Source: an uncultured Eubacteriales bacterium
Lineage (GTDB): Bacteria; Bacillota; Clostridia; UBA1381; UMGS1253
Length of the DNA stretch: 11,033 nucleotides
NCBI GenBank assembly: GCA_900550065.1
Contig: URQR01000054.1
Location: forward strand, 1-11,033
Direction: 5' to 3'
The notes under the pieces were generated by a model. That model ran no database searches. It saw only the letters and a list, made by a program, of their open reading frames with translations, and was not told the origin of the DNA. A program made the translations under genes and the position numbers. This document shows, piece by piece, positions 1 through 7,078 of this stretch (position 1 is the stretch's first letter; each line of letters begins with the position of its first letter).

Positions 1-823
1 CGGCATGGCGACGGGCCAGTGTTGGTTTAAGGTGCCGGACGCGGTAAAGGTCGAGCTTGTGGGCCGTCCGCGCCCGTGGGTCGGCGGTAAGGATATTATC
101 CTGCACCTGATTGGGCTGATTGGCGTGGACGGCGCGCGCTACAGCTCGCTCGAGTTTAGCGGTGACGGCGTGGGGCTTTTGTCGATGGACGAACGCTTCA
201 CGATTGCAAATATGGCGATTGAGGCCGGCGCAAAAAACGGTATCTTTCCGGTGGACGAAACGACGCTGGCCTATGTGAAGGAGCATTCGCAGAAGGCGTA
301 TACGGTCTATGCCGCCGACGAAGACGCGCCGTATACCCGGACGGTTCGAATTGATTTGTCAAAGCTGCGCCCGACGGTGGCGTTCCCGCATTTGCCGTCT
401 AATACCAAAACGGTGGACGAGGCGGGCGAGGTCAAAATTGACCAGATTGTAATTGGCTCTTGTACGAACGGCAGGATTGACGACTTACGCACGGCGGCGA
501 AGGTGTTTGCAGGAAGGTCGCTCGCGCCGCATGTGCGCGGAATTGTGATTCCCGCGACGCAGAGGATTTACTTGCAGGCGATGGAGGAAGGACTGCTGAA
601 AGTATTTGTAGACGCGGGCTGCGTTGTCAGCACGCCGACCTGCGGCCCGTGCTTGGGCGGGCATATGGGCGTGCTCGCGGCGGGCGAGCGGTGCGTCTCT
701 ACAACGAACCGCAACTTTGTCGGGCGTATGGGCGACACAGCGAGCGAGGTGTACCTTGCGTCGCCGGCGGTCGCGGCGGCGAGCGGCGTAATGGGTAAAA
801 TTGCGTCCCCGGAGCAGTTATAA
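1..823 (+). CDS. leuC: 3-isopropylmalate dehydratase large subunit, left end cut off by the window
   Basis: With LeuD it isomerises 2-isopropylmalate to 3-isopropylmalate in leucine synthesis (cytoplasm, aconitase family). The reading frame is already open at base 2, and the first in-frame ATG (base 5) is internal: GMATG lies inside a conserved region (usually MATGKTW). About 273 residues remain of the roughly 420 usual for this type, so about a third is missing on the left. All three 4Fe-4S cysteines are present, one in GSCTNGR (residue 153 counted from the internal ATG) and two in PTCGPCLGGH (213 and 216). The spacing and the short LeuD partner point to the LeuC2 (HacA-like) form common in Clostridia and archaea, not the E. 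coli form of about 466 residues. leuD follows after 14 bases, so the two are cotranscribed. The promoter and any leucine-responsive leader lie outside the window. Confidence 0.96.
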   Translation, partial: GMATGQCWFKVPDAVKVELVGRPRPWVGGKDIILHLIGLIGVDGARYSSLEFSGDGVGLLSMDERFTIANMAIEAGAKNGIFPVDETTLAYVKEHSQKAYTVYAADEDAPYTRTVRIDLSKLRPTVAFPHLPSNTKTVDEAGEVKIDQIVIGSCTNGRIDDLRTAAKVFAGRSLAPHVRGIVIPATQRIYLQAMEEGLLKVFVDAGCVVSTPTCGPCLGGHMGVLAAGERCVSTTNRNFVGRMGDTASEVYLASPAVAAASGVMGKIASPEQL

Positions 824-837
824 AGGAGGCAAAAGCG

Positions 838-1329
838 ATGATTTTACAGGGAAATGTGATAAAATACGGCGACAATATTGACACGGACGTGATTATTCCG
901 GCGCGCTACCTCAACACCTCTGACCCGGCGGAGCTGGCGAAGCATTGTATGGAGGATATTGACAAGGAATTTACAAAAAAAGTGCGGATGGGCGACGTAA
1001 TCGTCGGGGGGGCAAACTTCGGCTGCGGCAGCTCGCGCGAGCACGCACCGATTGCCATTAAGGCGGCGGGAGTCAGCTGTGTTATAGCCAAGAGTTTTGC
1101 GCGGATTTTCTTCCGCAACGCAATTAATATTGGTCTGCCGATTTTAGAGTGCGGCGCGGCGGCGGACGGGCTTGCGGCGGGCGACACGGTACAGGTCGAC
1201 CTCGATACCGGAACAATTACAAATGTGACAAAAAGTGAGATATATCATGCCGCCGCCTTTCCGGAATTTATGCAGGAAATCATCCGGTGCGGCGGGCTGG
1301 TAAGCTACACAAAATCGAAAGCGAAGTAA
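838..1329 (+). CDS. leuD: 3-isopropylmalate dehydratase small subunit
   Basis: Swivel-domain partner of LeuC in the isopropylmalate isomerase. It has 163 residues, the length of the short LeuD2 class (the E. coli protein has about 200). The N-terminal motif YGDNIDTDVIIPARYL (residues 10-25) and the substrate-loop region GANFGCGSSREHAPIA (58-73) are both intact, followed by AKSFARIFFRNAINIGLP (84-101), the family signature. The start is ATG with a strong AAAGGAGG at 822-829, overlapping the leuC stop codon region, with a spacing of 8 bases. The gene lies between leuC and leuB with 14- and 19-base gaps, so one mRNA is expected. Nothing is missing or unusual. Confidence 0.97.
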   Translation: MILQGNVIKYGDNIDTDVIIPARYLNTSDPAELAKHCMEDIDKEFTKKVRMGDVIVGGANFGCGSSREHAPIAIKAAGVSCVIAKSFARIFFRNAINIGLPILECGAAADGLAAGDTVQVDLDTGTITNVTKSEIYHAAAFPEFMQEIIRCGGLVSYTKSKAK

Positions 1330-1348
1330 GAAGGGTGTGACAATAAAA

Positions 1349-2410
1349 ATGGAGTATACGCTTGCGGTTATAAAAGGCGACGGCATTGGGCCGGAAATCG
1401 TGGACGGCGCACTTATGGCGCTGGACGCGGTGGCGAGAAAGTTTTCCCATACCTTTCGATATAAAGAGGTATTGATGGGCGGCGCGGCGCTTGATGCAGT
1501 GGGCGTACCGCTTCCGCGCGAAACGGTCGAGGTGTGTAAAGCCTCGGACGGCGTGCTTTTAGGCGCGGTCGGCGGGCCAAAGTGGGACAGTGTGGCGGCA
1601 GAGCTGCGCCCGGAGGCGGGGTTGCTTGCGCTTCGCAGTGCGCTCGGCCTTTACGCGAACCTGCGTCCGGCGGTTGTATTTGACAGCCTGATGGAAGCGT
1701 CGCCGCTCAAGGAAACGGTATTGGAAGGCGGCGTAGCCATTATGGTTGTGCGCGAGCTGACTGGCGGTATCTACTTCGGGCGGCGCGGCGGGGATGAGAC
1801 ACGTGCGTTTGACACGGAAGAGTACAGCGCATATGAAATTGAGCGGATTGCACGCAGGGCATTTGATGCCGCGATGCTGCGAAAAAAGCGCGTTGTGTCC
1901 GTTGATAAGGCGAATGTGCTCGCTTCCTCGAAGCTGTGGCGCAAGGTTGTGCGCGAGGTCGCGAAGGACTACCCGGAGGTTGCGCTGTCGCATATGTACG
2001 TTGATAATGCGGCGATGCAGCTTGCGCTGAATCCGGCACAGTTCGACGTCCTTGTAACGGCGAACATGTTCGGCGACATTTTATCCGACCTTGCGGGCGC
2101 AATCACCGGTTCAATTGGGATGCTCGCCAGCGCGTCGCTGGCGGATGCCGGGCCGGGCTTATATGAGCCGATTCACGGCAGCGCGCCCGACCTTGCGGGG
2201 CGCGACGCTGCCAATCCGTGCGCGGCCATCCTGTCGGCGGCGATGCTACTGCGGCTCTCGCTCGGCCTTACGGAGGAGGCGGATGCGGTAGAGTGCGCGG
2301 TTAAAGCTGTATTAAAGCAGGGGATACGTACGGCGGACATTGCGCAGGACGGTATGGCGGCGGTCGGCTGTAAGGAAATGGCACGCTCAATCGCGGCACA
2401 AATAGGGTAA
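1349..2410 (+). CDS. leuB: 3-isopropylmalate dehydrogenase
   Basis: NAD-dependent oxidative decarboxylation of 3-isopropylmalate to 2-oxoisocaproate, third step of the leucine branch. Visible family motifs: IKGDGIGPEIV (residues 8-18), LGAVGGPKWD (71-80), LRSALGLYANLRP (95-107), VVRELTGGIYFG (133-144), VDKANVL (185-191), VDNAAMQL (218-225), the metal-binding FGDILSD (241-247) and the NAD-binding EPIHGSAPDLAG (273-284). The length of 353 residues is normal. I start at ATG 1349 because family members begin close to the IKGDGIGPEI motif. A GTG at 1337 would add four residues but sits only one base after the AAGGG at 1331-1335, too close to use. The spacing from that site to ATG 1349 is 13 bases, rather long, so translation may partly rely on coupling to leuD. 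It is the last gene of the leu operon seen here; the terminator follows directly. Confidence 0.96.
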   Translation: MEYTLAVIKGDGIGPEIVDGALMALDAVARKFSHTFRYKEVLMGGAALDAVGVPLPRETVEVCKASDGVLLGAVGGPKWDSVAAELRPEAGLLALRSALGLYANLRPAVVFDSLMEASPLKETVLEGGVAIMVVRELTGGIYFGRRGGDETRAFDTEEYSAYEIERIARRAFDAAMLRKKRVVSVDKANVLASSKLWRKVVREVAKDYPEVALSHMYVDNAAMQLALNPAQFDVLVTANMFGDILSDLAGAITGSIGMLASASLADAGPGLYEPIHGSAPDLAGRDAANPCAAILSAAMLLRLSLGLTEEADAVECAVKAVLKQGIRTADIAQDGMAAVGCKEMARSIAAQIG

Positions 2411-2437
2411 AAAGGACGGCGCTCGCCGTCCTTTTTT
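2409..2437. terminator. Bidirectional rho-independent terminator between leuB and the glycosidase gene
   Basis: An A-run, the stem GGACGGC (2414-2420), a four-base loop GCTC, the matching GCCGTCC (2425-2431) and then six Ts (2432-2437). The flanking A-run (2409-2413) becomes a U-run on the other strand, so the hairpin can stop both leuB transcripts and transcripts of the convergent gene ending at 2442. It overlaps the leuB stop codon. Confidence 0.9.
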
Positions 2438-2441
2438 ACTG

Positions 2442-4766
2442 TTACTGTCTTTGCCGCATAAACATTTTTGTTTCCCCTTTTTGAATGGAAAATGTAACGA
2501 TATCGCTGTCTTTGCAGTAATACACGTCCTCATATACCTCATAAAGGTCCTCCCGCGCGGGAAGGGTAATTGTTTTTTCACCGCTGGAGGCCGCGTGAAA
2601 GGTGATATAGTTGCTATTTACATACAAAACATCATCGCTCTCACAAAAGATATGGCATCCAGCAAACCGGGCGATTTCGCGTATTACGTCCGCACTTAGA
2701 TATTTTGAAGCGCAATAGATGGAGGTATAGCCGGATTGGCGCTTGACGGACACGGCCGGCTTACCGGAGTCGAGAAACCGCGCCGCCGTTTCGGCGTTTT
2801 TGTCGTCTGCGTAGTAGAGCGGATAGAGACTAACATGTGCGGTTTTAATTCTATTTAGATAGCTTGCACAATTGGCCCACATCTTTCGTTTAAAGTCCCC
2901 GTAGATTTCCCCTTTATCTAAGTTTTTAAGCAGCGGTGAGTCAGTAATTTTAAACTTTCCGTGCATGACGCGCCCGCCCAGCTCAGTTGTAGTGATGCCG
3001 GTCAGTTCAGTGATGTGGTCGGCGGAAAGCATCGGCGATCGGTCTGGGTTAACCAGCCCCGCGGCGTACAAGAACAACGCCGTCGCGTTATTTTTTTGAA
3101 GCTTGCTGTGGATGGTCTCCCGTTCTTTGTCGTTTAAGTACATACAGTTGACAAAAACGTAGAGCTTATAGTCAGGCATCAGGCCGATATCGTTGTGGTA
3201 GTACCTGTCTGCCGGTGTACCAATTAAGTCGATTTCATAATTTCTGAACAGTTCGACCATTTGGTGCGTCGTTTCTTCAGACACCACATGGTAGCTTTCC
3301 TCATCATAGAGAAAAGCAATCTCGCTGGGCTTTGTCCGGTCGAGCGAATAGGCCGTATGCGCAATCTGCTGCTGCTTTTTGAATAGGTCTAAAATAGCCG
3401 GGTCTTTGTAGCGTCCGCCGCCGATATGCTGGTCAAACCACCATGCCTGTAAGTCTTGGCAAATGTTTCTGCCAAATTCCCGTTTTAATACGTGATAGCT
3501 GTCTTTGATATCGTATATTTCTAAATAATTTTTGTCGTAATCGTTTTCTGCATGTGTCCGCGCGTCCTCTTCCACGACAAACATTTTGCCGTGCAGCCGA
3601 AAGGAGTCATGCACCTGCCTCTGCCCGGTAAAGCCGCCGGGCTGGCGATTTTCATACACGCCGGGCGAGGCAAGAAAGTCGATACAGTCTGAATTTAAAA
3701 TTGTATTGACACCGCCGATTTGTCCAAAGGAGAAAACTTTTGTCGAGCCGGCCGCGCCGTAGAAAGCGCCGGTCAGCTTGTTTGGATACCTGTCTTTGAT
3801 GAGTGAGCCGAAATAGATTACTGACTCCGCACTGCCAAGGTGCAGCGCACGGTAAAAATCAAATACCTTACAGTGCTTATCAATGTCGATAAAGCAGCCA
3901 ATATTGGTTCCGTTTGAAGGCGCGGCAGGCGCGCCGGAGGTGGCGTAGCGCGCGTTGGGGTGGTCAATGTCATAGTCTACCCCGTTGATAAAGTAACGCG
4001 CTTCACAGTCGGGAATACCCGGGTTTTGTATTGTCACGCTTCTATCCTGCCACGCGGCTTGCAGGGCTTCATCGGTTTTGTATTTTTTCTTTAGGTAGGT
4101 AGAAAAATGCTTTTGAAAGGCGGGACTTACGTCTGCATATACGTTGTCATACTGTATGTCGGTCGTCTGCTCAAAACCGCCCGTATCAAAGTAGTTCGTT
4201 TTTTTTGTGTATTCCATGGGCGTAATATAGTACCATTCGCTCGTCCCGCCCGCCGCAAAAAAGTACCCGACGATTCTGTCTGCAAAGGGCAGACGGTCAA
4301 TTTTGTCACAGGTTTTTAAAAGCGCCTTACCCGCGTCGCGTCTCCATGCTTCCGAACAGAGCGAATACATGCCCGGCAGCGTAGCCTCATAGGATTCTGT
4401 GTACAAATGCGCCGGCTTTAACTTACCGTCGCTGTATTGCACCAGTTCATCAATATGTTCTTCACACCATGCTATGGGCGGGTGCAGTCCAATGCGGAGC
4501 ATGATATAGGCGTCGGGCACCTCTTGAAAAAGGAGCTCCGCCTCCTGCAAAAATTGTTCATACGCCCCCGGTTTTAACCATTCCGTGTCGCAGATGACAA
4601 AAAATATTTTGACCCCGCTCTCACCCAAGCGTTTATAGTAGCCTTTGTCAAGAACGACGCTGTCGTGGTTATTCGTGCGAATTGTGGCCATCATGGGCGG
4701 GTACGCCTTTCCGTTAATGATAATTGCCGGGGAATTGTTGTAGCGTTCTACCTTTGCTTCTGTCAT
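2442..4766 (-). CDS. GH42-like intracellular glycoside hydrolase (beta-galactosidase superfamily, specificity unknown)
   Basis: A 774-residue protein that reads like a distant GH42/clan GH-A glycosidase. I infer this from layout and a few motifs, not from a strong signature. Residues about 15-440 look like a TIM barrel. GYFFAAGGTSEWYY (167-180) would end strand 4 with Glu177 as candidate acid/base, and MFVVEEDARTH (395-405) would end strand 7 with Glu399 or Glu400 as candidate nucleophile. Residues about 480-640 (SEIAFLYDEESYHVV, then LYVFVNCMYLNDKERETI) resemble the amidotransferase-like middle (trimerisation) domain of GH42. Residues about 680-774 resemble its C-terminal beta domain. There is no signal peptide or membrane segment, so it is probably cytoplasmic. 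I choose ATG 4766 because GAGGTG (4778-4773) lies 6 bases upstream; the GTG at 4775 overlaps that site. No transporter or regulator gene adjoins it, so the substrate is unknown. Composition is more AT-rich than the leu genes. Confidence 0.75.
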   Translation of the reverse strand: MTEAKVERYNNSPAIIINGKAYPPMMATIRTNNHDSVVLDKGYYKRLGESGVKIFFVICDTEWLKPGAYEQFLQEAELLFQEVPDAYIMLRIGLHPPIAWCEEHIDELVQYSDGKLKPAHLYTESYEATLPGMYSLCSEAWRRDAGKALLKTCDKIDRLPFADRIVGYFFAAGGTSEWYYITPMEYTKKTNYFDTGGFEQTTDIQYDNVYADVSPAFQKHFSTYLKKKYKTDEALQAAWQDRSVTIQNPGIPDCEARYFINGVDYDIDHPNARYATSGAPAAPSNGTNIGCFIDIDKHCKVFDFYRALHLGSAESVIYFGSLIKDRYPNKLTGAFYGAAGSTKVFSFGQIGGVNTILNSDCIDFLASPGVYENRQPGGFTGQRQVHDSFRLHGKMFVVEEDARTHAENDYDKNYLEIYDIKDSYHVLKREFGRNICQDLQAWWFDQHIGGGRYKDPAILDLFKKQQQIAHTAYSLDRTKPSEIAFLYDEESYHVVSEETTHQMVELFRNYEIDLIGTPADRYYHNDIGLMPDYKLYVFVNCMYLNDKERETIHSKLQKNNATALFLYAAGLVNPDRSPMLSADHITELTGITTTELGGRVMHGKFKITDSPLLKNLDKGEIYGDFKRKMWANCASYLNRIKTAHVSLYPLYYADDKNAETAARFLDSGKPAVSVKRQSGYTSIYCASKYLSADVIREIARFAGCHIFCESDDVLYVNSNYITFHAASSGEKTITLPAREDLYEVYEDVYYCKDSDIVTFSIQKGETKMFMRQRQ

Positions 4767-4866
4767 AAAAAGCACCTCATTTTAGAAATTAAATAATCTC
4801 CTCTATTTGTAAAATATAACGTCCTGTTTATGTAGAATTCTCCTGCACAGCGCCGCTTTCCCTATG

Positions 4867-4882
4867 CCGTGCGGCTGCACGG
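4867..4882. other. Hairpin in the leader of the glycosidase gene
   Basis: Perfect 6-base-pair inverted repeat CCGTGC/GCACGG with a GGCT loop, inside the stretch of about 140 bases between the predicted transcription start (about 4908) and the glycosidase start. In the mRNA direction (minus strand) no U-run follows, so it is not an obvious terminator for that gene. On the plus strand a T-rich run follows (4886-4895), so it could stop antisense transcripts. Role unknown. Confidence 0.45.
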
Positions 4883-4915
4883 TGGTTTCTTTTTCTTCGC
4901 CGCGCCCTTGATGCA

Positions 4916-4944
4916 ATCGTACCACATATAAAACTAAATATCAA
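4916..4944 (-). promoter_or_regulatory. Sigma-A promoter of the glycosidase gene
   Basis: On the minus strand, a -35 box TTGATA (4944-4939), a 17-base spacer and a -10 box TACGAT (4921-4916) preceded by TGG, an extended -10. The predicted start of transcription is near 4908, giving a leader of about 140 bases. It lies just downstream of the rlmB terminator, so the glycosidase gene appears to be a separate transcription unit. Confidence 0.6.
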
Positions 4945-4990
4945 TCATTTATCATATAAATTAAGTTTCGTTTTAAAAATGTGCGAACAT

Positions 4991-5014
4991 AAAAAAACGG
5001 CCATGGGCCGTTTT
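4991..5014 (-). terminator. Rho-independent terminator of the hom-lysC-rlmB operon
   Basis: Stem AAAACGGCC (4994-5002) and GGCCGTTTT (5006-5014) with a three-base loop. Read on the minus strand it is followed by seven Us (4997-4991). It starts about 10 bases after the rlmB stop codon and marks the end of the aspartate-pathway operon. Confidence 0.9.
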
Positions 5015-5024
5015 ATATGTTATA

Positions 5025-5780
5025 TTAAATAGTCCTCTGTCGCACAGCCTCATACATTAATACACCTGCCGCGACGGAAGCGTTTAGACTGTTGATTTTA
5101 CCTTTCATAGGAATACGAACCAAAAAGTCGCACCGTTCGCGTACGAGACGGCTCATACCCTCGCCCTCCGAGCCAATTACAATTGCGAGCGGGCCGGTGA
5201 GGTTCGCGCTGTAGAGGTCGCTTTCGCCGGAGGCATCCGTACCGCAGACCCAGAGGCCTGCCTGTTTCAAATCTTCGATACAGCGCGGCAAATTCGTGAC
5301 CTTTGCAACCTTGATATATTCCGACGCACCGGCAGAAGCCTTCGCCGCTACAGCGGAAAGGCCGACGCTGCGGTGCTTTGGTATGATGACGCCGTGCGCG
5401 CCGCAGCAATGTGCCGTACGCAGAATAGAGCCTAAGTTGTGCGCGTCGTTTAGCGAATCGCAGAGGATAAGGAGCGGGTCTTCGCCCTTTTCGCGCGCTT
5501 CAGCGAGCATATCCTCCACGCTGTAATACGCGGCGGCGGCGACATAGGCAATTACGCCCTGATGCGCGCCGGTCTGGCTGATTGCGTCGAGCTTGGCGCG
5601 CTCGGCCTCGCTGACGAGGATACGCTTTTCCTTTGCGAGCGCTAAAATACGCGTAATTGAGCCCTTGTTCTCTCCTTTTGCGATTAAAATTTTATCGATT
5701 TGCCGTCCGCTTTTGAGCGCCTCAAAGACGGGGTTGCGCCCCTCTAAGATATCCTCGCGCGGTTCGGATGTAGGTTTCAT
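5025..5780 (-). CDS. rlmB: 23S rRNA 2'-O-methyltransferase, RlmB/TrmH-like (SpoU family)
   Basis: Predicted to methylate the 2'-OH of G2251 (E. coli numbering) in the P-loop of 23S rRNA, using S-adenosylmethionine. The 251-residue length fits RlmB. The N-terminal L30e-like substrate-binding part starts with EGRNPVFEAL (13-22) and includes the typical GAHQGVIAYV (71-80). The SPOUT (trefoil-knot) domain shows motif 1 NDAHNLGSILRTA (111-123, Asn115 and Arg121), motif 2 AIVIGSEGEGMS (199-210) and motif 3 IPMKGKINSLNASVAAGV (223-240). Motif 1 has Ala where DPHN is usual. The start ATG has AAAGGAG (5794-5788) 7 bases upstream. It lies 38 bases after lysC on the same strand, with no promoter or terminator seen between, so it is probably the last gene of the operon, an unusual neighbour for an rRNA methylase. 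A related TrmH-type enzyme with another rRNA target cannot be excluded. Confidence 0.93.
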   Translation of the reverse strand: MKPTSEPREDILEGRNPVFEALKSGRQIDKILIAKGENKGSITRILALAKEKRILVSEAERAKLDAISQTGAHQGVIAYVAAAAYYSVEDMLAEAREKGEDPLLILCDSLNDAHNLGSILRTAHCCGAHGVIIPKHRSVGLSAVAAKASAGASEYIKVAKVTNLPRCIEDLKQAGLWVCGTDASGESDLYSANLTGPLAIVIGSEGEGMSRLVRERCDFLVRIPMKGKINSLNASVAAGVLMYEAVRQRTI

Positions 5781-5818
5781 ATGATTTCTCCTTTATTTTG
5801 CGGCGGCGTTTTTGTATT

Positions 5819-7030
5819 TTAGTCCGCCATGTTAAACTGGTCGTGAATTGCTACAACTGCACGCTCCGCGTCCTTGCGGTCAATCAGAACCGACACTTTG
5901 ATTTCGCTTGTTGCAATCATATGGATGTTGATGTTTGCTTTAAAGAGCGCCTCGAACATGCCGGAGGCAACACCTGGGTTAGTGACCATACCTGCGCCGA
6001 CGATAGACACCTTTGATACGTCGTCGTTGTGCTGAATGTCGCGCGCGCCGATTGCAGCATTGTTTTCTTCAATTACTGCCAGCGCATCGTCTAAATGCGA
6101 CGAAGCGACCGTGAAGCTGATGTCCTTTGTGCCGTTGCGTCCAATCGACTGGATAATTAAGTCCACATTGATGTTCTTCTTCGCCAAAAGCGAAAAGATT
6201 GTAAACGCCTTGCCGGGCGTGTCGTCCACCTCAATGAGAGAAATCCTTGCCGTATCATTATCGCGCGTTACGCCGCGCACCAACATTTTTTCCACGTCAT
6301 TAACCTCCTTCACGATTGTCCCGGGTACCTTGTGCAGACTCGAGAGCACCATCAGCTTTACATTATATTTTTTTGCCATTTCTACCGAGCGGTTGTTTAA
6401 TACGTTCGCGCCCAGACTCGCCAGTTCGAGCATTTCGTCGTACGAAATTTCGTCGAGCTTTTTCGCGTCGGGTACAATACGCGGGTCGGCCGTGTACACG
6501 CCGTCCACGTCGGTATAAATCTCGCATACGTCCGCGTGCAGCGCTGCTGCAAGTGCAACGGCCGACGTGTCCGAGCCGCCGCGCCCGAGCGTTGTAATAT
6601 CGTCGTATTTATTAAGCCCTTGAAAGCCCGCGACGATTACAATATTGTTTTTGTCCAGTTCCGACTGTAGCCTGTCTGTGTCAATTTTTAATATCCGCGC
6701 CGTGCCATAGTTGGGGTTTGTTTTCATCCCGGCCTGCCACCCGGTCAGCGATATAACTGGAAAGCCGAGCGACTCAATCGCCATAGCAAGCAAAGAGATT
6801 GAGATTTGCTCCCCTGTTGAAAGCAGCATATCCATCTCGCGTTTGGACGGCTTTTTGTTAATTTCCTTCGCTTTTTCAATCAGTTCATCCGTTGTATCGC
6901 CCTGCGCGGACACGACGACAACGACGTCGTTGCCGGCTTTATACGTATCCGTAATCGTGCGCGCTACATTGAAGACGCGCTCTGCGTTTGCAACGGAGCT
7001 TCCGCCGAATTTCTGTACGACTAAACTCAA
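5819..7030 (-). CDS. lysC: Aspartate kinase (aspartokinase, LysC class with C-terminal ACT pair)
   Basis: Phosphorylates aspartate to 4-aspartyl phosphate, the entry step to lysine, threonine and methionine, and to diaminopimelate for the wall. The kinase domain covers residues 1 to about 240: VVQKFGGSSVAN (4-15), STGEQIS (71-77), LTGWQAG (95-101), LGRGGSDTSAVALAA (148-162) and YTDVDGVYTADPR (172-184). Two ACT domains follow, about 262-335 and 340-403; these bind the feedback effector (lysine and/or threonine) in this family. Length 403 is normal (B. subtilis LysC 408). The start is TTG at 7030: no in-frame ATG or GTG lies nearby, AAAGGAGG (7046-7039) is 8 bases upstream, and MSLVVQKFGG matches the family N-terminus. 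It follows hom by 48 bases with no clear terminator between. An internal start at codon 246 probably also gives a separate ACT-only beta subunit (see that entry). Confidence 0.97.
   Translation of the reverse strand: MSLVVQKFGGSSVANAERVFNVARTITDTYKAGNDVVVVVSAQGDTTDELIEKAKEINKKPSKREMDMLLSTGEQISISLLAMAIESLGFPVISLTGWQAGMKTNPNYGTARILKIDTDRLQSELDKNNIVIVAGFQGLNKYDDITTLGRGGSDTSAVALAAALHADVCEIYTDVDGVYTADPRIVPDAKKLDEISYDEMLELASLGANVLNNRSVEMAKKYNVKLMVLSSLHKVPGTIVKEVNDVEKMLVRGVTRDNDTARISLIEVDDTPGKAFTIFSLLAKKNINVDLIIQSIGRNGTKDISFTVASSHLDDALAVIEENNAAIGARDIQHNDDVSKVSIVGAGMVTNPGVASGMFEALFKANINIHMIATSEIKVSVLIDRKDAERAVVAIHDQFNMAD
6293..6310 (-). promoter_or_regulatory. Internal ribosome binding site and GTG start for the LysC beta subunit
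   Basis: Inside lysC, on the minus strand, AAGGAGGT (6310-6303) lies 7-8 bases before an in-frame GTG (6295-6293, codon 246). Translation from there would give a 158-residue protein starting VEKMLVRGVTRDN and holding just the two ACT domains. B. subtilis LysC is known to make an in-frame beta subunit of 163 residues by internal initiation at the equivalent point of its 408-residue alpha subunit, just before an IVRG segment. The ATG at codon 249 is 16 bases from the site, too far to be preferred. Strong by position and homology; actual use is inferred. Confidence 0.7.
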
Positions 7031-7078
7031 TGTTGTATCCTCCTTTTTTGCCTGACTTGCAGGCGTTTGTGCAATTGT

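Noticed and set aside
1559..2102. Two long antisense open frames (144 and 120 codons) opposite leuB.
   Set aside because: Arg/Pro/Ala-rich shadow translations of a GC-rich gene, with no family motifs; leuB itself is complete and conserved.
4767..4775. GTG start at 4775 for the glycosidase gene.
   Set aside because: This GTG overlaps the ribosome binding site GAGGTG; ATG 4766 is correctly spaced from it.
6036..6518. A 160-codon open frame antisense to lysC.
   Set aside because: Low-complexity Ser/Phe/Thr-rich product that mirrors the lysC codons; no motifs.
7031..7078. Hairpin GCCTG/CAGGC between hom and lysC as a possible terminator.
   Set aside because: Only five pairs, and the A-run after it is the start of the lysC ribosome binding site, with no U-run.
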